Source: Cladorhizidae sp. MBARI D1340-BT2 (Eukaryota > Porifera > Demospongiae > Poecilosclerida > Cladorhizidae). Taken from it: a stretch of DNA of 64,000 nt. The stretch covers positions 16,177,733 to 16,241,732 of the forward strand of contig JAQNBH010000007.1 of assembly GCA_028752905.1 (NCBI GenBank), given 5' to 3'. Below are positions 1 to 11,879 of this stretch, in pieces; within the stretch, counting starts at the first letter, position 1; the number at the start of each line of letters is the position of its first letter. The notes below the pieces were generated by a model. It saw only the letters and a list, made by a program, of their open reading frames with translations. It was not told where the DNA came from and searched no databases. The position numbers and the translations under genes were made by a program.

Positions 1-1084
1 ACAGAAGATTTTCTACGATCTCTAACAATATTGTAGCAACTTGCATGCATTCCAGTCTGATTATTGAGGAACAACTACAATAGCCAAACTAGAAGTCCAA
101 TCAATGGAAATTATTATTCTTTATTTAGAGGCGAGTGTTTTTATAACTGGATGAAGTATATCTCATTATTATCTACAGATTTTATAATTGGTGCTACTGG
201 CATGGTAGATTTTGAAGTGAGTTCTCATCATTACACATTGTCCATTGTTTGACAGAGTCAATTTCAAACATGCATGTTTTGTGAAGACAACGCGTAATCA
301 AGTTCATTTAACTACATGTAATGTCATCATGCAGTGAACATTATAAAATATGCATTAAACATCACAACATTGTGCAGTGAACTTGTGAATTGAAGTCCAT
401 TTCACCCAGTCACAGTGATTGTGTAGTATTCTTCATCATTTAGGTGGGGAAGTTCACTACTTAATTTAAACGGTGCAAACGGTGCATATCAGAAAATGGC
501 GGACATAATAATAAAACCATGATTTATTCACTTCACTTTACAGACACAAGGCTTCTGAATCATTTTGTGACTTTATCTCGTGATATGCTTTACTAAATTA
601 TGATGTGTAATTCTGCAAATATGAGTCAAATATCTTGCATTGCTAAGTATGGGTTATCACCACAATATTCCTGCATGCTCAGGTTTATTGGTGTATACCA
701 AAAGTAAACTTGGACCTATTATATATGTACCGATCATTTATCATATTTATGTATATAGCAAGTGGCTGACATCACGAGGTCAATCTATAGGAACTTCAAG
801 AAAATATCTGAGTTAGATATAATAATAACTGTTACCTGAAGCCGAGAAGAAAACTATGGACGGAAAACAAGCTGAAAATACAATTCTCAGAATACCATGA
901 TTCTTGTTGACAATATAAGTATGAGAGAAAAGTAACAAAATATAGGAGAAATACCATCTTGAACATCTTATACCCACCACAGAGTTGTCTTCCATAAACA
1001 TCAGATAGCTGTATACAAGTCCTCCACACAAATTTGTAATTACTCCATCACAAAAGTATCTTCTACATACTCTTAATAATAAAT

Positions 1085-1145
1085 TGAAATAGTTGGATGC
1101 CTACAATATCACTCTTTATTAAACTATTTTCTACTTACTCTAGGA
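1085..1145 (+). repeat. Dispersed 60-bp repeat shared with kinase introns
   Basis: The segment around ACTCTTTATTAAACTATTTT recurs at 40230-40292 with only a few mismatches and, more diverged, at 49870-49920. A shorter second copy of its core follows at 1147-1172. The two distant copies lie at matching places in kinase copies B and C, so those two are explained by the tandem duplication. The copy here is an additional one. Function unknown. Confidence 0.6.
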
Positions 1146-1381
1146 TGTCGACAATATCACTCTTTATTAAAACCAAGTCTTTTTGTTGTAATCTGGTAAG
1201 CATCCCATTTAAATTCATTATACAAAAAAACACCTTGACTTTAAATGGTAGAGGGTCATCTAACTTGTTGTAATGTAGATGGGAATAGTCATTCCTTTTT
1301 CAACAGATCTATCCTTTGTTGTCAGCAAACTCTCATAGATAAAATCATTTTCTTGATAATCAACTTAAATCTATACTCACT

Positions 1382-1415
1382 CAATGTTTCAGCTAGATGC
1401 CCTCATCTTCATCAG
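1382..1415 (-). repeat. Hammerhead-ribozyme-like motif, copy 1
   Basis: Read on the minus strand the order is CTGATGA, then a perfect 5-bp hairpin (AGATG paired with CATCT), then GAAAC. This is the order of core elements in a hammerhead ribozyme. The sequence between stem and GAAAC is longer than in a canonical core, so activity is doubtful. Related motifs occur at 35765-35800, 38674-38700 and 38741-38776. Confidence 0.35.
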
Positions 1416-3086
1416 AGATCAAGACTAACACAGGTCGATATACTGGTAGGCGGTAGCTATATAGCTATCCACCACATAATGCAAATCATACCCTGGTAAC
1501 ATGGTCTGTACATCAATCAGATGTGGCAGCAACAAAAGGAGGGAGGTAGAGAGAGAGAGAAACACTAATAACTACATATAATTTAATTTTTTTAAATAAA
1601 AAAAAAATATATGAGAGAATAAATAACTAATAAAACAATCAAACAACAACAAAAAAATGATAAAAATAAGAAGAACAGATAAAAAAAATAAAAAATTTTA
1701 ATACCAAATATGCAATAATAAATATTTTATAGCAAGACAATTTTGAAGTACAGTGTATTGTTATAGGTCCAGTACTATTAGATGACCCTTTACCCTTTAT
1801 CATAGGAAGAAGAGAACGTAAAGACACCTTGCCATAATTATATGCGTGTCTTTCCTCCAATTATTTGAATGTGATGTTTTGGCAATATTGTTTGTGTACT
1901 GTTCTGATTTTGACATATAATTGCTATCTGTTCCCACTAAGTTGATAAATGCTGAGCCCAAGCGGGAAAAAATATGGAAGCCTTCATTTTTCATGGTTCA
2001 TATCATCTTTCTAAGGGCTAAATAGGAAGAGGGCTAGGTTGTTGTTTTTTGGTTTTTTCACAAGCCCCAACCTCGCCCAAGCCCTTACCAATTTTTAAAT
2101 AGTTGACCAAATGCAAAACAAAATAAAATAGTTGCATATTTTTACTCAGGGTAGAAGTCTTTAATCTACCCTGGGGGCTAAAGACCAGATTAAAATAATT
2201 ATGATACTTACCACAAAAAATGTAGGTAATGTATCATTCCATCATATATTGTGAACCAGCAATGGTATTATATGATGTGACGATTTGGTGGTGCAATAGA
2301 TTGTGTTGGAATAAGAACTACGTCTATTCCATTGTCGAGCATTGAGTGTCTGGCCAATCAATATGCTAGAATTTAGCACGTAACAAACTGCAGTGGTAGC
2401 TGATTGCCTTCAATTATGATAAATGAACTTAATAGCTGAAGCTTATCATGAGCATGTCATTAATTTATTAAGTTATGATCTAGGATCAATCATTTGATGG
2501 AAGAGAGAGAGAGAAACGAGATCTAATGGAGGGTTAGAATGAGTTCCCAAATGTGATGGCAGAGGGAATAGCAGGAGAAATGAATTAAAAGGTTAGATGG
2601 ATGGTAGTGGCAAGAGGGAATTAAGGAGTTGGAGCTGATTGAATGAAGTCTGGAGAAAAGTGGATATGATTTTCTTGTAGAGTCAAAAGGGATTTTGAGT
2701 GAGTAGGAGATTGAAGAGTGAAGAGAAGGGAGGCATGATCAGAAGTGCACTGGTGAGTACAGTGTCTTTGTGCAAAGTGCTGGATGTATTCAAGAAATTT
2801 AGAATTGCAAGAAAAAGGAGAAAGTACCCACATAGAGGAGCAGTTTAGACTCCACCTAAAATGTGTGTCCCTCCACATGAACTTGAATCAGTGCTAATGG
2901 ATGAGGGAAATGAAAAGTCTGAGAAGTCTACGAGAAGATATTTTCCTGGTTTGGGTGCAAACTTTACGATTCCAGGGGAGGTGAGAGTAACTCCTAAACA
3001 TGTACATCAAGAGATGACTTTCAAGGAGAGTGATTTTGAGAACTAATATAGGGAAGAATGGGAGGCGAGATGTTTACGGTTAGCAA

Positions 3087-4071
3087 TCATGCATTTACTC
3101 TTATTTGGGTTAATTGTGAGGAAATGAGAAAATATCCAAGATGGTATACATGTAAATTTAATGTCAGATTACTCCATGCTGATGGAGGAAGTGAAAGAGA
3201 ATAGATGGAATAGGAAAGGAGGATATTACCTGCGTAGAGAGTAAGTGTAAAAGAAGTGAGGAGGATCCTTGAAATATCATTTATATAGAGATTAAAGAGA
3301 ATATGGGGTAGTTCTAGGGAGGTATGAGCTGAGGAAAAAAAGATTCCCAGTTGGCCACACTTTGTGGGTGAGTTATAAGGTAAGGAGGAATCATCAGAAT
3401 AAAGGTTGAGAGAGTACAAAGTGTTTAGGAATATATGTGGCAGAGAATTAAAGGCTTCTTGATGTATCAGAAGACTGTACATACAGTTTTGTGGATATCT
3501 AAGCAAGCTAGCCAATTTTGGGAACATATACAAGGATGGCAGCTTATGTTGAAAACATGGATGAAATCCAAATGATAAAATATCATGTGACCCAAATTAA
3601 ATAGCTGAATATGTGAATATTTTGATGCTCTCTTATAATAAACAATAGGAATAATTGTTAGAGGAAGATGAGAGAGGAGATGTCTAAGATAGGAACAATC
3701 ATTAGAGAATGGTTTTAACCTGTGAGAAAAAAAACTGTAGAGAGGGAGGAATTAAAAATGAAGGAATGCGGAGCAAATATCTAAGTATGCAGTAGATTGA
3801 AGCATTTTAGCAGATATAGTATCTGGGCCAGTAAATTTGTCATAGGGAATGCTAGAGAGAAGGAGAGTAACGTCATCTGTGGAGTAGAAGAAGCGCTAAA
3901 GTTGGCAGGAAAAAAGAGGAAGAAAGGATGTATGATTGAAGAGAGGGGAAAATATTTGTTGAAACCGGTGCAAAGGAATTGCTTCAGCTTTAGACTGAGA
4001 GGAAATTCAGACCTGACATGAGAGTGTGGGGTGTGTGATGATTTATTACCCATTTTATGATAGATCTCCAA
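3087..4071 (-). pseudogene. LINE reverse transcriptase remnant (left)
   Basis: Two open stretches, 4071-3781 and 3533-3087, are parts of one reverse-transcriptase domain separated by stops. The first has an SKAxALNQFLCTxFNKYF-like start typical of the linker before the LINE palm domain. The second has LPHILFNLYINDI and then LYAGNILL in place of the catalytic YADDILL box. One catalytic aspartate is therefore asparagine and the other glycine. It cannot be active. Confidence 0.75.
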
Positions 4072-5598
4072 ATCGAACTAGGAGAAGCGGCACTTTGCAT
4101 AACAATAAATAATCAATGTACTCTCTGAAAAATTGATGTCCCAGGGAAAGAGATGAAGTCATGTGCTTGAGAAAGTCAGCTCTATTGCATAACCACATTC
4201 TGTGAGGTATATAGTTAGGCAGATGGAGAATCAGGCTTGAGAGGTAGAGAAAAAAGCTGTGGTCACTGGAGGACAGACTAATAGTGGGTGGGAGTGAGGA
4301 TGGAGGGTAAATATACAAGATCAATGACGGGATGCCATTGTGGAAGTAGTGAGTTGGGTGCACAATTTGGTTGAGAGAAAGATGGTCTGATATTTTATAC
4401 AGTGAGTGGTAAAGTTTTCCACTGGCAAAATGGTTCCATCGTGGAAAGGTGGGAATGAATATGAGGTTGCAAGGGATTCAAATAAGTTAATAAAGTGATC
4501 AGATCATGAAGGTGGACAGTAAAATGTGGGAAGTGATTGTGAACTTGGGAACTTTGAGAGACAATACATTCAGATAGGAGGGAGATGATGGAGCAAGTAT
4601 AGATGACCTGAATACATTATGATGTATGTCGATTATGATTGAGTCTAACTGAGAGGGCAATTTCAGAGACTGAAACATCTGTGGAGAAGCAGTTTCTACT
4701 ACAGCAATAATGTGGGGGACTGTTGATAAACTATGTGAGTTCATCAAGTTTAGCAAGAAGACTGCGGGCATTGAAGCAATTTAGGTCATTATCTTTTGAT
4801 TTGGCTAGTGTTGATGGAGGGAAGTGGCAGGTGTGGCACTAGGAGAGATGAAAGTAGCTCCAGATTTGAGAAGGCAAGATAAGGATTGACAGTAAGGATG
4901 CAGAGGACTTGTGGGAGGGAGATTATTGTGACATTGGTGAAGGTGAACATGGGAAGTATTTTGAAGGCCAGGGAACCAATACCTTGGCAAGATCTCCTAC
5001 TCCAGGGAGCTGATGGACCAGCCCCTTGGGAAGTAGTTGGGTAAGGGGAGAGAGCCTGTGTTAGGAGTTAAGTGGGTGTCAGCTGGTTCAGTGAGCAAAA
5101 TTAGGTGACTTCGGAAATGGGTAATGGTTGGCTAATAAATTTTTTGATGCAGAGTGAGTGCTAGTAGTGAAACAGTTTGATCTAGTGACAGGACTTAAAG
5201 GTGTTTGTGAGAAGTGGGAAAACAGGAGAGACAAAACTTTGTACCTGGGTAGGTGAATCTGGTGGCAGTGATTTGGAAGGCAGTGATTTGGAAGGTGGGA
5301 TGGCTGATAAGAGGGAGGAAACCATTTCCTGCATGGTGTCCAGTTCTACATGAACTGCAGGGGTGAGTAATGAATTTGAGACATTCCAAAATGAGAGCAT
5401 GGGGTTCTTGAAATTGGTTTCTGGATTTCGCACTAGGGTTATGGCGGAGAATAAAATTCTGAGGCTTTAAAACAATGTTGTTGGACAAAGTGATTTGCTA
5501 CAGCATGAGTTAAACAGTGGCAGTGGGACGAGCAGGAGCAAGACTCATCATACATATCTCCCTCTTCTGTATTGGTATTACAGACTCATTTGACACTG

Positions 5599-5919
5599 TC
5601 AGCAGCACTGAGGGCCTGGATCAATTTCCACATCTCCAGAGAGCATTAGAAGTAAGTAATGCTCTATGTGAGAGAATGAGAAGAGAAGCAATGACGACAA
5701 CAATGGGTACGACGAGACCATTGGAGAAGAAGAGAGAATAATGGACAAATTTAACAAGCAAAATTGACATACAAATGATATAGAAGTTCTGGAGGATGTG
5801 AAGTGGAGGATTGGCTCTGAAAAGGGCCAGTAGGAGATTGTTAGGCATAAAATCTTATGTAATTTGCCTCTAGCAGATGCTGTCATTAAAAAAATAATTG
5901 TGGATGAGAACAAGCTCAT
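5599..5919 (-). pseudogene. LINE N-terminus with 2A-like motif (left)
   Basis: The frame ends in LLLMLSGDVEIDPGPQCC followed by a stop. DxExNPGP is the ribosome-skipping 2A signature known at the start of several CR1/L2 retrotransposons, preceded by a hydrophobic signal-like stretch as here. The asparagine before PGP is aspartate in this copy and also in the right arm (53276-53503), which should weaken or abolish skipping. Confidence 0.65.
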
Positions 5920-5935
5920 TGGAGCCTGCTTGTGA

Positions 5936-6357
5936 CTGGTATGTGCTAAGGCATCCTGGGAGAAGACAATGCCTGGAAACAGGTGGTAAATCAGATTGAA
6001 CGTGTTGCATAGCTAACTGACAGTTTTCTAGCAGATCTAGTCAACTAGTAGTTTGCAACAAGGGCGGTTTGGTATGACAGTTGCGGAACTAGCTTGTAGC
6101 GATGGAGCTTAGCTAAGCAGTTTACCTTGTTTAGTGGCGCTAGCTGGCGATATTACATAGCTGTAGCATTATAAGTTCCCGTTCACAACTATACTTCAGC
6201 AGAATCTGCTGTCCCTGCTGTCTTTTGATAGGTCCATATACGGAGAACACCATAATAATTATAGTAAACCACCTGTGTAGGCATATAGCGTGCCAACCTC
6301 GCCTCCTTTCACGCGTTGATTAATTAATTCGTGCATGGTGGGTTTTCATCTTCAGTT
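5936..6357. other. Presumed upstream region of the lipase gene
   Basis: This segment is repeated inverted at about 52342-52690 with indels. It lies between the LINE 5' end and the lipase start codon and would hold the lipase promoter. I see no clear TATA box or other element to name. Confidence 0.4.
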
Positions 6358-6631
6358 ATGAAAATCTTCACTTGCCTCCTGATACTGTCAGCACAATTTT
6401 CACCGTTTCTTTGCTGTGCAGGTGGATCTCAGAAGAACATTTCTGGATCTAATTTCATTTGTCCTCAGCTCTCTAAGACCTATGATTATTACACCAGTGT
6501 TCATTCACTTAAACCTTCAGATATTAAAGTCATTGGTGCAATGGGGGACTTTGTTACACCTGGACTTGGAGCATTTACAAGGAGTAATAACTTCAGTTAT
6601 GGCGAGTACAGAGGATTTTCTTGGAGTGGAG
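6358..6631 (+). CDS. Phospholipase-B/GDSL-like lipase, exon 1 (catalytic Ser missing)
   Basis: The start ATG at 6358 opens a classic signal peptide (MKIFTCLLILSAQFSPFLCC), so the product should enter the secretory pathway. The following residues match the start of the GDSL domain of membrane phospholipase B1 proteins: CPQLS, VHSLKPSDIKVIGAMGD and EYRGFSW. The block I motif normally reads GDS with the nucleophilic serine; here it reads GDF (TTT), in both arms. The exon ends at a GTAAAT donor after WSG, the position where the family continues with GG and ANIL, which are found in exon 2 at 11880. Upstream in-frame sequence to 6331 lacks an ATG. Either a pseudoenzyme or a decaying gene; I lean to loss of lipase activity. 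Confidence 0.8.
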
Positions 6632-7204
6632 GTAAATACCAATTTCACATAGATTATATTGTTTTTAGAAGAAAAATGGCCATTCACATTTCAACTCCTA
6701 GGTAACATAATTGTGATAGGATCTGAGAAAAGGGACCTTTTGTAGAAAAAACAGTTTTGAGATATAACCAAAAATAGTCTTAACAGTCAATACTTCGACA
6801 ATTTAAAAAAATTGTATTACAGTTATCTACTATCCTTCCTCTACCTCTGTGTGAAGTTTTGAGCCTTCTGCTTGCTTCCTTATATGCAAGCGTGGAGTTA
6901 GAAGATGGCTAGTAGCTACGTGAGACGGACTTACATTTGTTTGTAACGCGAGGTCAATTGAGAGAATACTGTGCGTGCGCGGTTAAAATAAATAAATGAA
7001 GAAGCAGGTATACATGCAAACTGTAGTACTAATACACAATGAAAGGTATGAAAGGTACAAATAACCAAGCAATAATAAGAAAAAGTAGTAAAATAAGTAA
7101 TAAGAAAAGTAGTATAATAGTAAAGTAGTAATGATGGATCCATGGTTACACTGGAGGGAGTGAAGATTGTAGTGATGAGCAACAGCATGATCCAGAGTTG
7201 ACCA

Positions 7205-8201
7205 ATGATGAACAGATACAGGAAGCAATGTCGAGAATCTGTCAACCTTGAGGTTCGGTATGTGGACACTCAAGAAAAAGAGCTGGTATACTATATAGTT
7301 CATGACCAGTGCTGTGGCAGCTCCCACTTCAATGGCAAGAAGTGCTCCACACAATTCGCCAATGACTATGTGTCACAAACACGAGATTCCTGTCTTGAGT
7401 TTTCAAATAATGAACTTGATATGGTCATTCTCGGGCAGTTGCAGGCATTTTGCATTGGTGATGATGATGTTCACTGTTGGACCAGGGACAAAAAAGAAGT
7501 ATCAAATCTTCAACTACATTCAGAGAGTCTGTTACAAGTTCTTTACGTTTGTGAATGTTATGGGTATGAAAAGGATGAAAAATTTAAGCAAACATTTCAA
7601 AGAAAGTGGAATAACCCCACGCATACATGGCAACACACACAGATGCCCAAAGCATTCTCTTACCACTAAAGACATAGAGCTTTTAGTCAGGTTCCTCCTG
7701 AGCTATGTGGAGCAACATGGACTTCTCCTTCCAGGCAGGGTTCCAGGTTACAGTAGGAGTGACATCAAGCTCCTACCATCCAGTACATCTAAAAGGGGGA
7801 TTTGGAAATCTTACAGAAGTGATGAAACATCACATAATCAGGCTGTAGCTTACAGTACTTTTTGTAGACTATGGAGAGAGTTACTACCATATCATTGTCA
7901 TGAAGCCAATGTAGGGCTTGTGCTGGCAATGCCAGAAAAATAGCACCGCCATTCACGAATGCCAGTGGTATTTGTGTTTGATCAAATCCGTCTTTTCTGC
8001 CCGGAGAAGAATCAGAACATCACATGCCCAATGCCAACAGTGGCAAAAGCAATAAGCTGACAAGGAACCCCTGTGATGCCGTCACAGCTGCTAACAGTCC
8101 TCCACCAGCACATCCTCCACCAGCAAAGCGCATGAGGGAGTGTCGTACTTGCAGACATGCTGGTCACAACAGCAGATCATGTCTAAACACAGAAACATAG
8201 C
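7205..8201 (+). pseudogene. Transposase relic, N-terminal region plus zinc knuckle
   Basis: Two overlapping frames form one broken protein. The first gives CLEFSNNELDMVILGQL; near 7490 the reading shifts by one base and continues with VCYKFFTF, ESGITPRIHGNTHR, LLVRFLLSYVEQHG, LLPSSTSK and YSTFCRLW. This order matches a family of eukaryotic transposase-like proteins spread across invertebrate and fish genomes that I cannot name with confidence. After a stop at 7941 the central catalytic part is missing. The tail at about 8120-8200 has a C-x2-C-x4-H-x4-C zinc knuckle (CRTCRHAGHNSRSC), usual at the C-terminus of such proteins. An internal deletion therefore removed the catalytic core. Confidence 0.65.
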
Positions 8202-8384
8202 TAATTCCTCACACTTCATATTGCTCAGTTTATGCTTCATACTATTTTATACTGAACTCAGGTAAAAAACTACACTTTAGCCCGTCATTCATTTTATATT
8301 GTGATTAAAGCAACACTCTAGCTAGTCCTTGTGTTTTCTTCCCCTTTTCATGCTGCAGTTATCATTAGCTAGCTAGCTTAACGT

Positions 8385-8640
8385 TATCTGGCAACTAGCT
8401 GAGCATTAGCCATAGCTACTGGCTAAGCACTATAGCTACTGGCCTAGCACTAGCTAGCTACTGGCTAGCTCGGCTACTGGCAGAGCATTCGCTAGTTAAT
8501 GGCCGAGCATTCGCTAGTTACTGGCCAGCATTCACTAGGTACTGGCTGAGCATTAGCTAGCTACTAGCTGAGCATTCGCTAGGTACTGTTTGGGCATTAG
8601 CTTGCTATGGCTGATGCATTAGCTAGCTACTAGCTGAGAG
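8385..8640 (+). repeat. Degenerate minisatellite of about 26 bp
   Basis: A variable unit around CTACTGGCTGAGCATTAGCTAG is repeated about nine times, with AGCTAG palindromes between units. It lies inside the 6713-9078 transposon, between the coding relic and the right terminus, and is absent from the other arm. Confidence 0.75.
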
Positions 8641-9571
8641 ATAAACATCGTGTGTGTTTTCTGACTCTTTATTATAAAAAATTTTAACGCACACTATAGT
8701 CTTAAAAGTTACCTTTTTGTGTAGCCCTGTCAGGAGAGGAGTATTTTTCTTCTTCTGGAGCATAGTATCTCAACAGCGTAGTTCTTGCTCCGTAGTCAAA
8801 ACCAAAAAAAAAGCTTTCTTCTTACCGCAGAATTTGCACGAGTTCACACCTCTAGCAATAATCAAACTAAGCGTTGAGTGGAGATTAGTGCCAAACTTTT
8901 TCAAGCGCGTTTTCTCGCTCCAATCCTCTTGCATTCTGTGGTTCATATCTTTGGTTTGGAATGGAGTTAAGAGCTGATTTTTGTTCCATTCTGTAGGCAA
9001 TTGTGTGTTCTTTGTCCTAACATCAATAACTCAATTTACAAAATTTCTACGAAAGGTCCCTTTTCTCAGATCCTGTCATTTATACTGCAACTGTACGGTT
9101 TATCCAATTTAGTTTTGCAAGCCATATGCATTGTATTTTTGTAAAGGAGACAGGAGGAGGAATAATAGTGAATATAGTCCAGCTTTCATGATCAGGGACC
9201 TGAATGCTAGCAGTATACCAGACTCTTACCAACATCATCATTAGTAAAGGTTCTGGCTAATCAAGGATAACACCCCACATATCTTACTCCTTACCCTCCT
9301 ACTTTTGCATATTTCATGGTGGCTACACAAGATGAGCAACCATAGCTCTTCTTTAGCATTTTATGCAGTTAGATATATGGCAACTATGATATTGGTTTGT
9401 GCTACAATATTTTAATCATGTCTATTAATGAATGTCATGTTGCGTGTTTAGTATAATCAATGCATCGGGTGTATGTCCTACCTGATAGCACTAGCACTTT
9501 ACCAAAAAATGCAGCCATGTATCGTATTTGTGCAAAGTCATTGCTTTACCTAGGATTTTCAGGAGATGGGG

Positions 9572-9600
9572 GGAGGGGAGGGGGGGGGGGGGGGGGGGGT
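9572..9600 (+). repeat. Poly-G tract
   Basis: A run of G about 24 long, broken once near its start. The matching place in the right arm (51460-51474, C on the plus strand) has only about 14. Length differences between copies are expected from slippage. It is also a candidate G-quadruplex. Confidence 0.8.
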
Positions 9601-9719
9601 TAAGAAGGGGCAATACATTAGGATCTGGGGTTTGCAGACCCTTACCAAGGGGAATTCGAGAGCTTCTATTCAACCCACCCTTACCGCTTTTTAAAACCCA
9701 CAAAACTTGTCCTCCATAT

Positions 9720-11879
9720 CAGTACACATAGGGTAGACATGAAACATGCATGATGATGATCTTGAGAGTTAATACTGTGCAGAATAGATTGGTCTTCGGA
9801 TCAAGAGAGTCTCGTAACGTGTGACTGAGCTACAGCTTTTGTGCTGAAATAGATTCAAAGATTGCTGGGAAAAAGTAGAAGCCTTTCTTAAGCGTCCAAG
9901 ATTGCCTGCTGAAGTACTTCAGAATAGTGGCCACTTCAACTGTGAGTGTTTGCAACCCATGACATCAGCTGCCAGTGGTGATGCAGTTGTCAGCTCTAGC
10001 TGATGTGCTGTTGTAGATCAGACTATGATCATGCTAGTTGTAGTATGGATCTTCTGGTGTCACTGAGTACTATGAATGCCTGTTATGGAGAAGAGACTTC
10101 CTGGCTAGAAGGAAAAACTAACTGTCAAGGAAAAGAGATTACCTAACCAGGAGAAGAGACTGCCTGCCAAGGGATGAGTTGCCACCCTACCAGTTCAAAG
10201 TTATATACCACCTGGAAAGGGAAACCCAACAACTTTAGCAATGAAAAAATTTGACACCAAAGAAAGAGGAGAGGGTTGTGATCGAGTAGGAACAGTAGAT
10301 TTTCTGGCAACACATTCATAATGTGTTGACAGATGATTGTATCCATGAATTTACTAGGACACTGCAATGTTGATCCATTGGTTGTCCTGCCATCTGAAGT
10401 TTTAGATACTAATACCAAAATATTACAACCTCAGCAATAAGATGGGTTCACACTGATGCTAGGAAAATATTGCTGCATGGCATTGTTTGATATCATAAAT
10501 CAGCAGTTAGACGAGAAAAACAAAACAAACAAATACATTATTGAAAATATTACACAATTATAAATTAAACACTGCAATAAATCTGTGAAGAATTATATGC
10601 AATCAAGGAGCAGAAGTAAGTAGACGAGGACATACACTGGAGGACACAAAAAAAGAACCTTGTGTAAATATTCCATGATATAGCCTAGCGATAGAATGCT
10701 GGGTTGTTCATTGTGCCATACAGGTACAAACTTATCCCAATAAGAATCTGAGAAGTCCTCGTTTCAAATACCTAGGCCTATATTTATTTCACAGCCTACA
10801 ACAGTGGGGCATCCACCCTGCCATGGCAGAAGTTCATGCACCGATATCTTTATAGATTATTCATTCATTTTTAAATATAGTGAGTGGCATACTGGAGCCA
10901 CAGGTTCTCATCAAGACAAAGTTACAAGTTTAAAATGTGTCCTCACTCCAAATTCTAATTCCCACTCTGTTCAGCTATTTAGAGTTGTGTCCTATAACTA
11001 TTTCAATGCTTGGCAGGAATGGACCAAGATCAGCAGTTGTGGCCATGAAAGAATAATATATGGAGCTGTCTCTATATAGCTCAGTGGAACTGATACTCCA
11101 TACATCTGATATGGAGCCATAACTTATCTGGGGGATGAGTTATGGCATGAAAAACTCTGCCATGATATGATCCCAGTCATGCCTTAGCTTCACTAGCCCT
11201 TGCTTTACACTTAACCTTTGAAGCCTGCTTCCCACAAGATAAGGTTTAGCTTTGGAGGAAAATATTGAAGAAGAAAGATTTATTAGAAGACTGCTAGAAT
11301 TTTGCTCACAAGTCAAGTCTAGGATGTGATATTGTTGATGTTATATATCAGGATACTACCCCAAGTGCTATTAAAAAGAATTTTGACAAAAATCTGAGAA
11401 TATCGCGATTCACTTCTGCAGACTTATCAAACTAGTTAGGAAAGTAACTTTATATGGTAAGTTTCCACCAGAAGGTTCTGATATGAGTGTCACAACACCT
11501 ATTCCTGATGAAAGGGAGAAGGAGGACAATATATCCTTGTCCTCTTTCCCCCACACCTTCAATCTGCTTCTGGCTGTGGCTATATCATACAGATTTAATT
11601 ATAACAGCGAACGCTTTCTCGCTGCTCTATCAGGTGTCAAATATATTTACATCCATTTTCTGGATAAATCTACTTTTAATCAAAAGCAATTTATAATAAT
11701 TTAGTTCATGTGAATTTGATGTATTATTAACATAAATTGGCATGCATTTTGTTTCAATAAATAATTGCTGCCTGATGGCTTTTTTAATGTATGTAGAAAT
11801 TTTATTCAGTATTTGGAGCTTTTATAACTTATTGTTTGAATTTTAGTATAAAAGATTAGCATGGTCATTTCTTTCATAG
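9720..11879. other. Lipase intron, no coding sequence recognised
   Basis: This is the rest of the interval between lipase exons 1 and 2 beyond the inner edge of the arm. Short open frames at 10143-10418, 10804-11079 and 11483-11704 show no family motif and are taken as chance. Confidence 0.5.

Larger units (their letters stand above)
1..2238. other. Intergenic, no gene recognised
   Basis: No open frame here resembles a known family. Positions about 110-175 resemble about 44025-44090, and 1085-1145 resembles 40230-40292 and 49870-49920, so this stretch shares dispersed repeats with the kinase cluster. Positions 1550-1700 are low-complexity A/T sequence. A hammerhead-like motif is listed separately. 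Confidence 0.5.
2239..5935 (-). mobile_element. L2/CR1-type LINE relic, left copy
   Basis: The element reads on the minus strand from a 2A-like leader (about 5919-5600), through endonuclease-like remains (about 4770-4055), to reverse transcriptase (about 4071-3090) and a 3' tail near 2240. Frames are broken by many stops and frameshifts, so it is dead. Recognisable pieces are GPDTISAK-like and FNLYINDI reverse-transcriptase motifs and an ADF/ANxL-like stretch preceding them. The catalytic YADD box is degraded to YAGN. A second copy lies inverted in the right arm. Assignment to L2/CR1 rests on these motifs and on the 2A-like N-terminus known from that clade; the exact clade is an inference. 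Confidence 0.8.
6713..9078 (+). mobile_element. DNA transposon with about 34-bp terminal inverted repeats, internally deleted
   Basis: The ends are inverted repeats: TGATAGGATCTGAGAAAAGG at 6713 and its near-perfect complement ending at 9078, matching over about 34 bp. The right arm has the same flanking sequence uninterrupted (near 51985-52000), so this is an insertion in the left arm after the duplication, or a clean loss from the right. It carries a broken transposase gene and a terminal minisatellite. The superfamily is not clear to me. I could not define the target duplication, because the flank carries a few extra bases. Confidence 0.8.
2239..9719 (+). repeat. Left arm of a large inverted duplication
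   Basis: This arm matches the reverse complement of 51334-63991 in blocks: 2239-5930 with 52690-63991, 5930-6712 with 51990-52690, and 9079-9719 with 51334-51988. The lipase exon differs by only a few residues between arms. The inner edge is at CCTCCATAT (9711-9719), after which the two sides diverge. The outer edge cannot be fixed, because the right-hand match runs to the window end. The lipase gene continues past the inner edge only on this side (exon 2 at 11880), so this arm looks like the original locus and the other the derived copy. Confidence 0.9.

Noticed and set aside
6331..6357. Start of the lipase exon at 6331
   Set aside because: The codon there is GTG. The first ATG is 6358, which opens a proper signal peptide in both arms.
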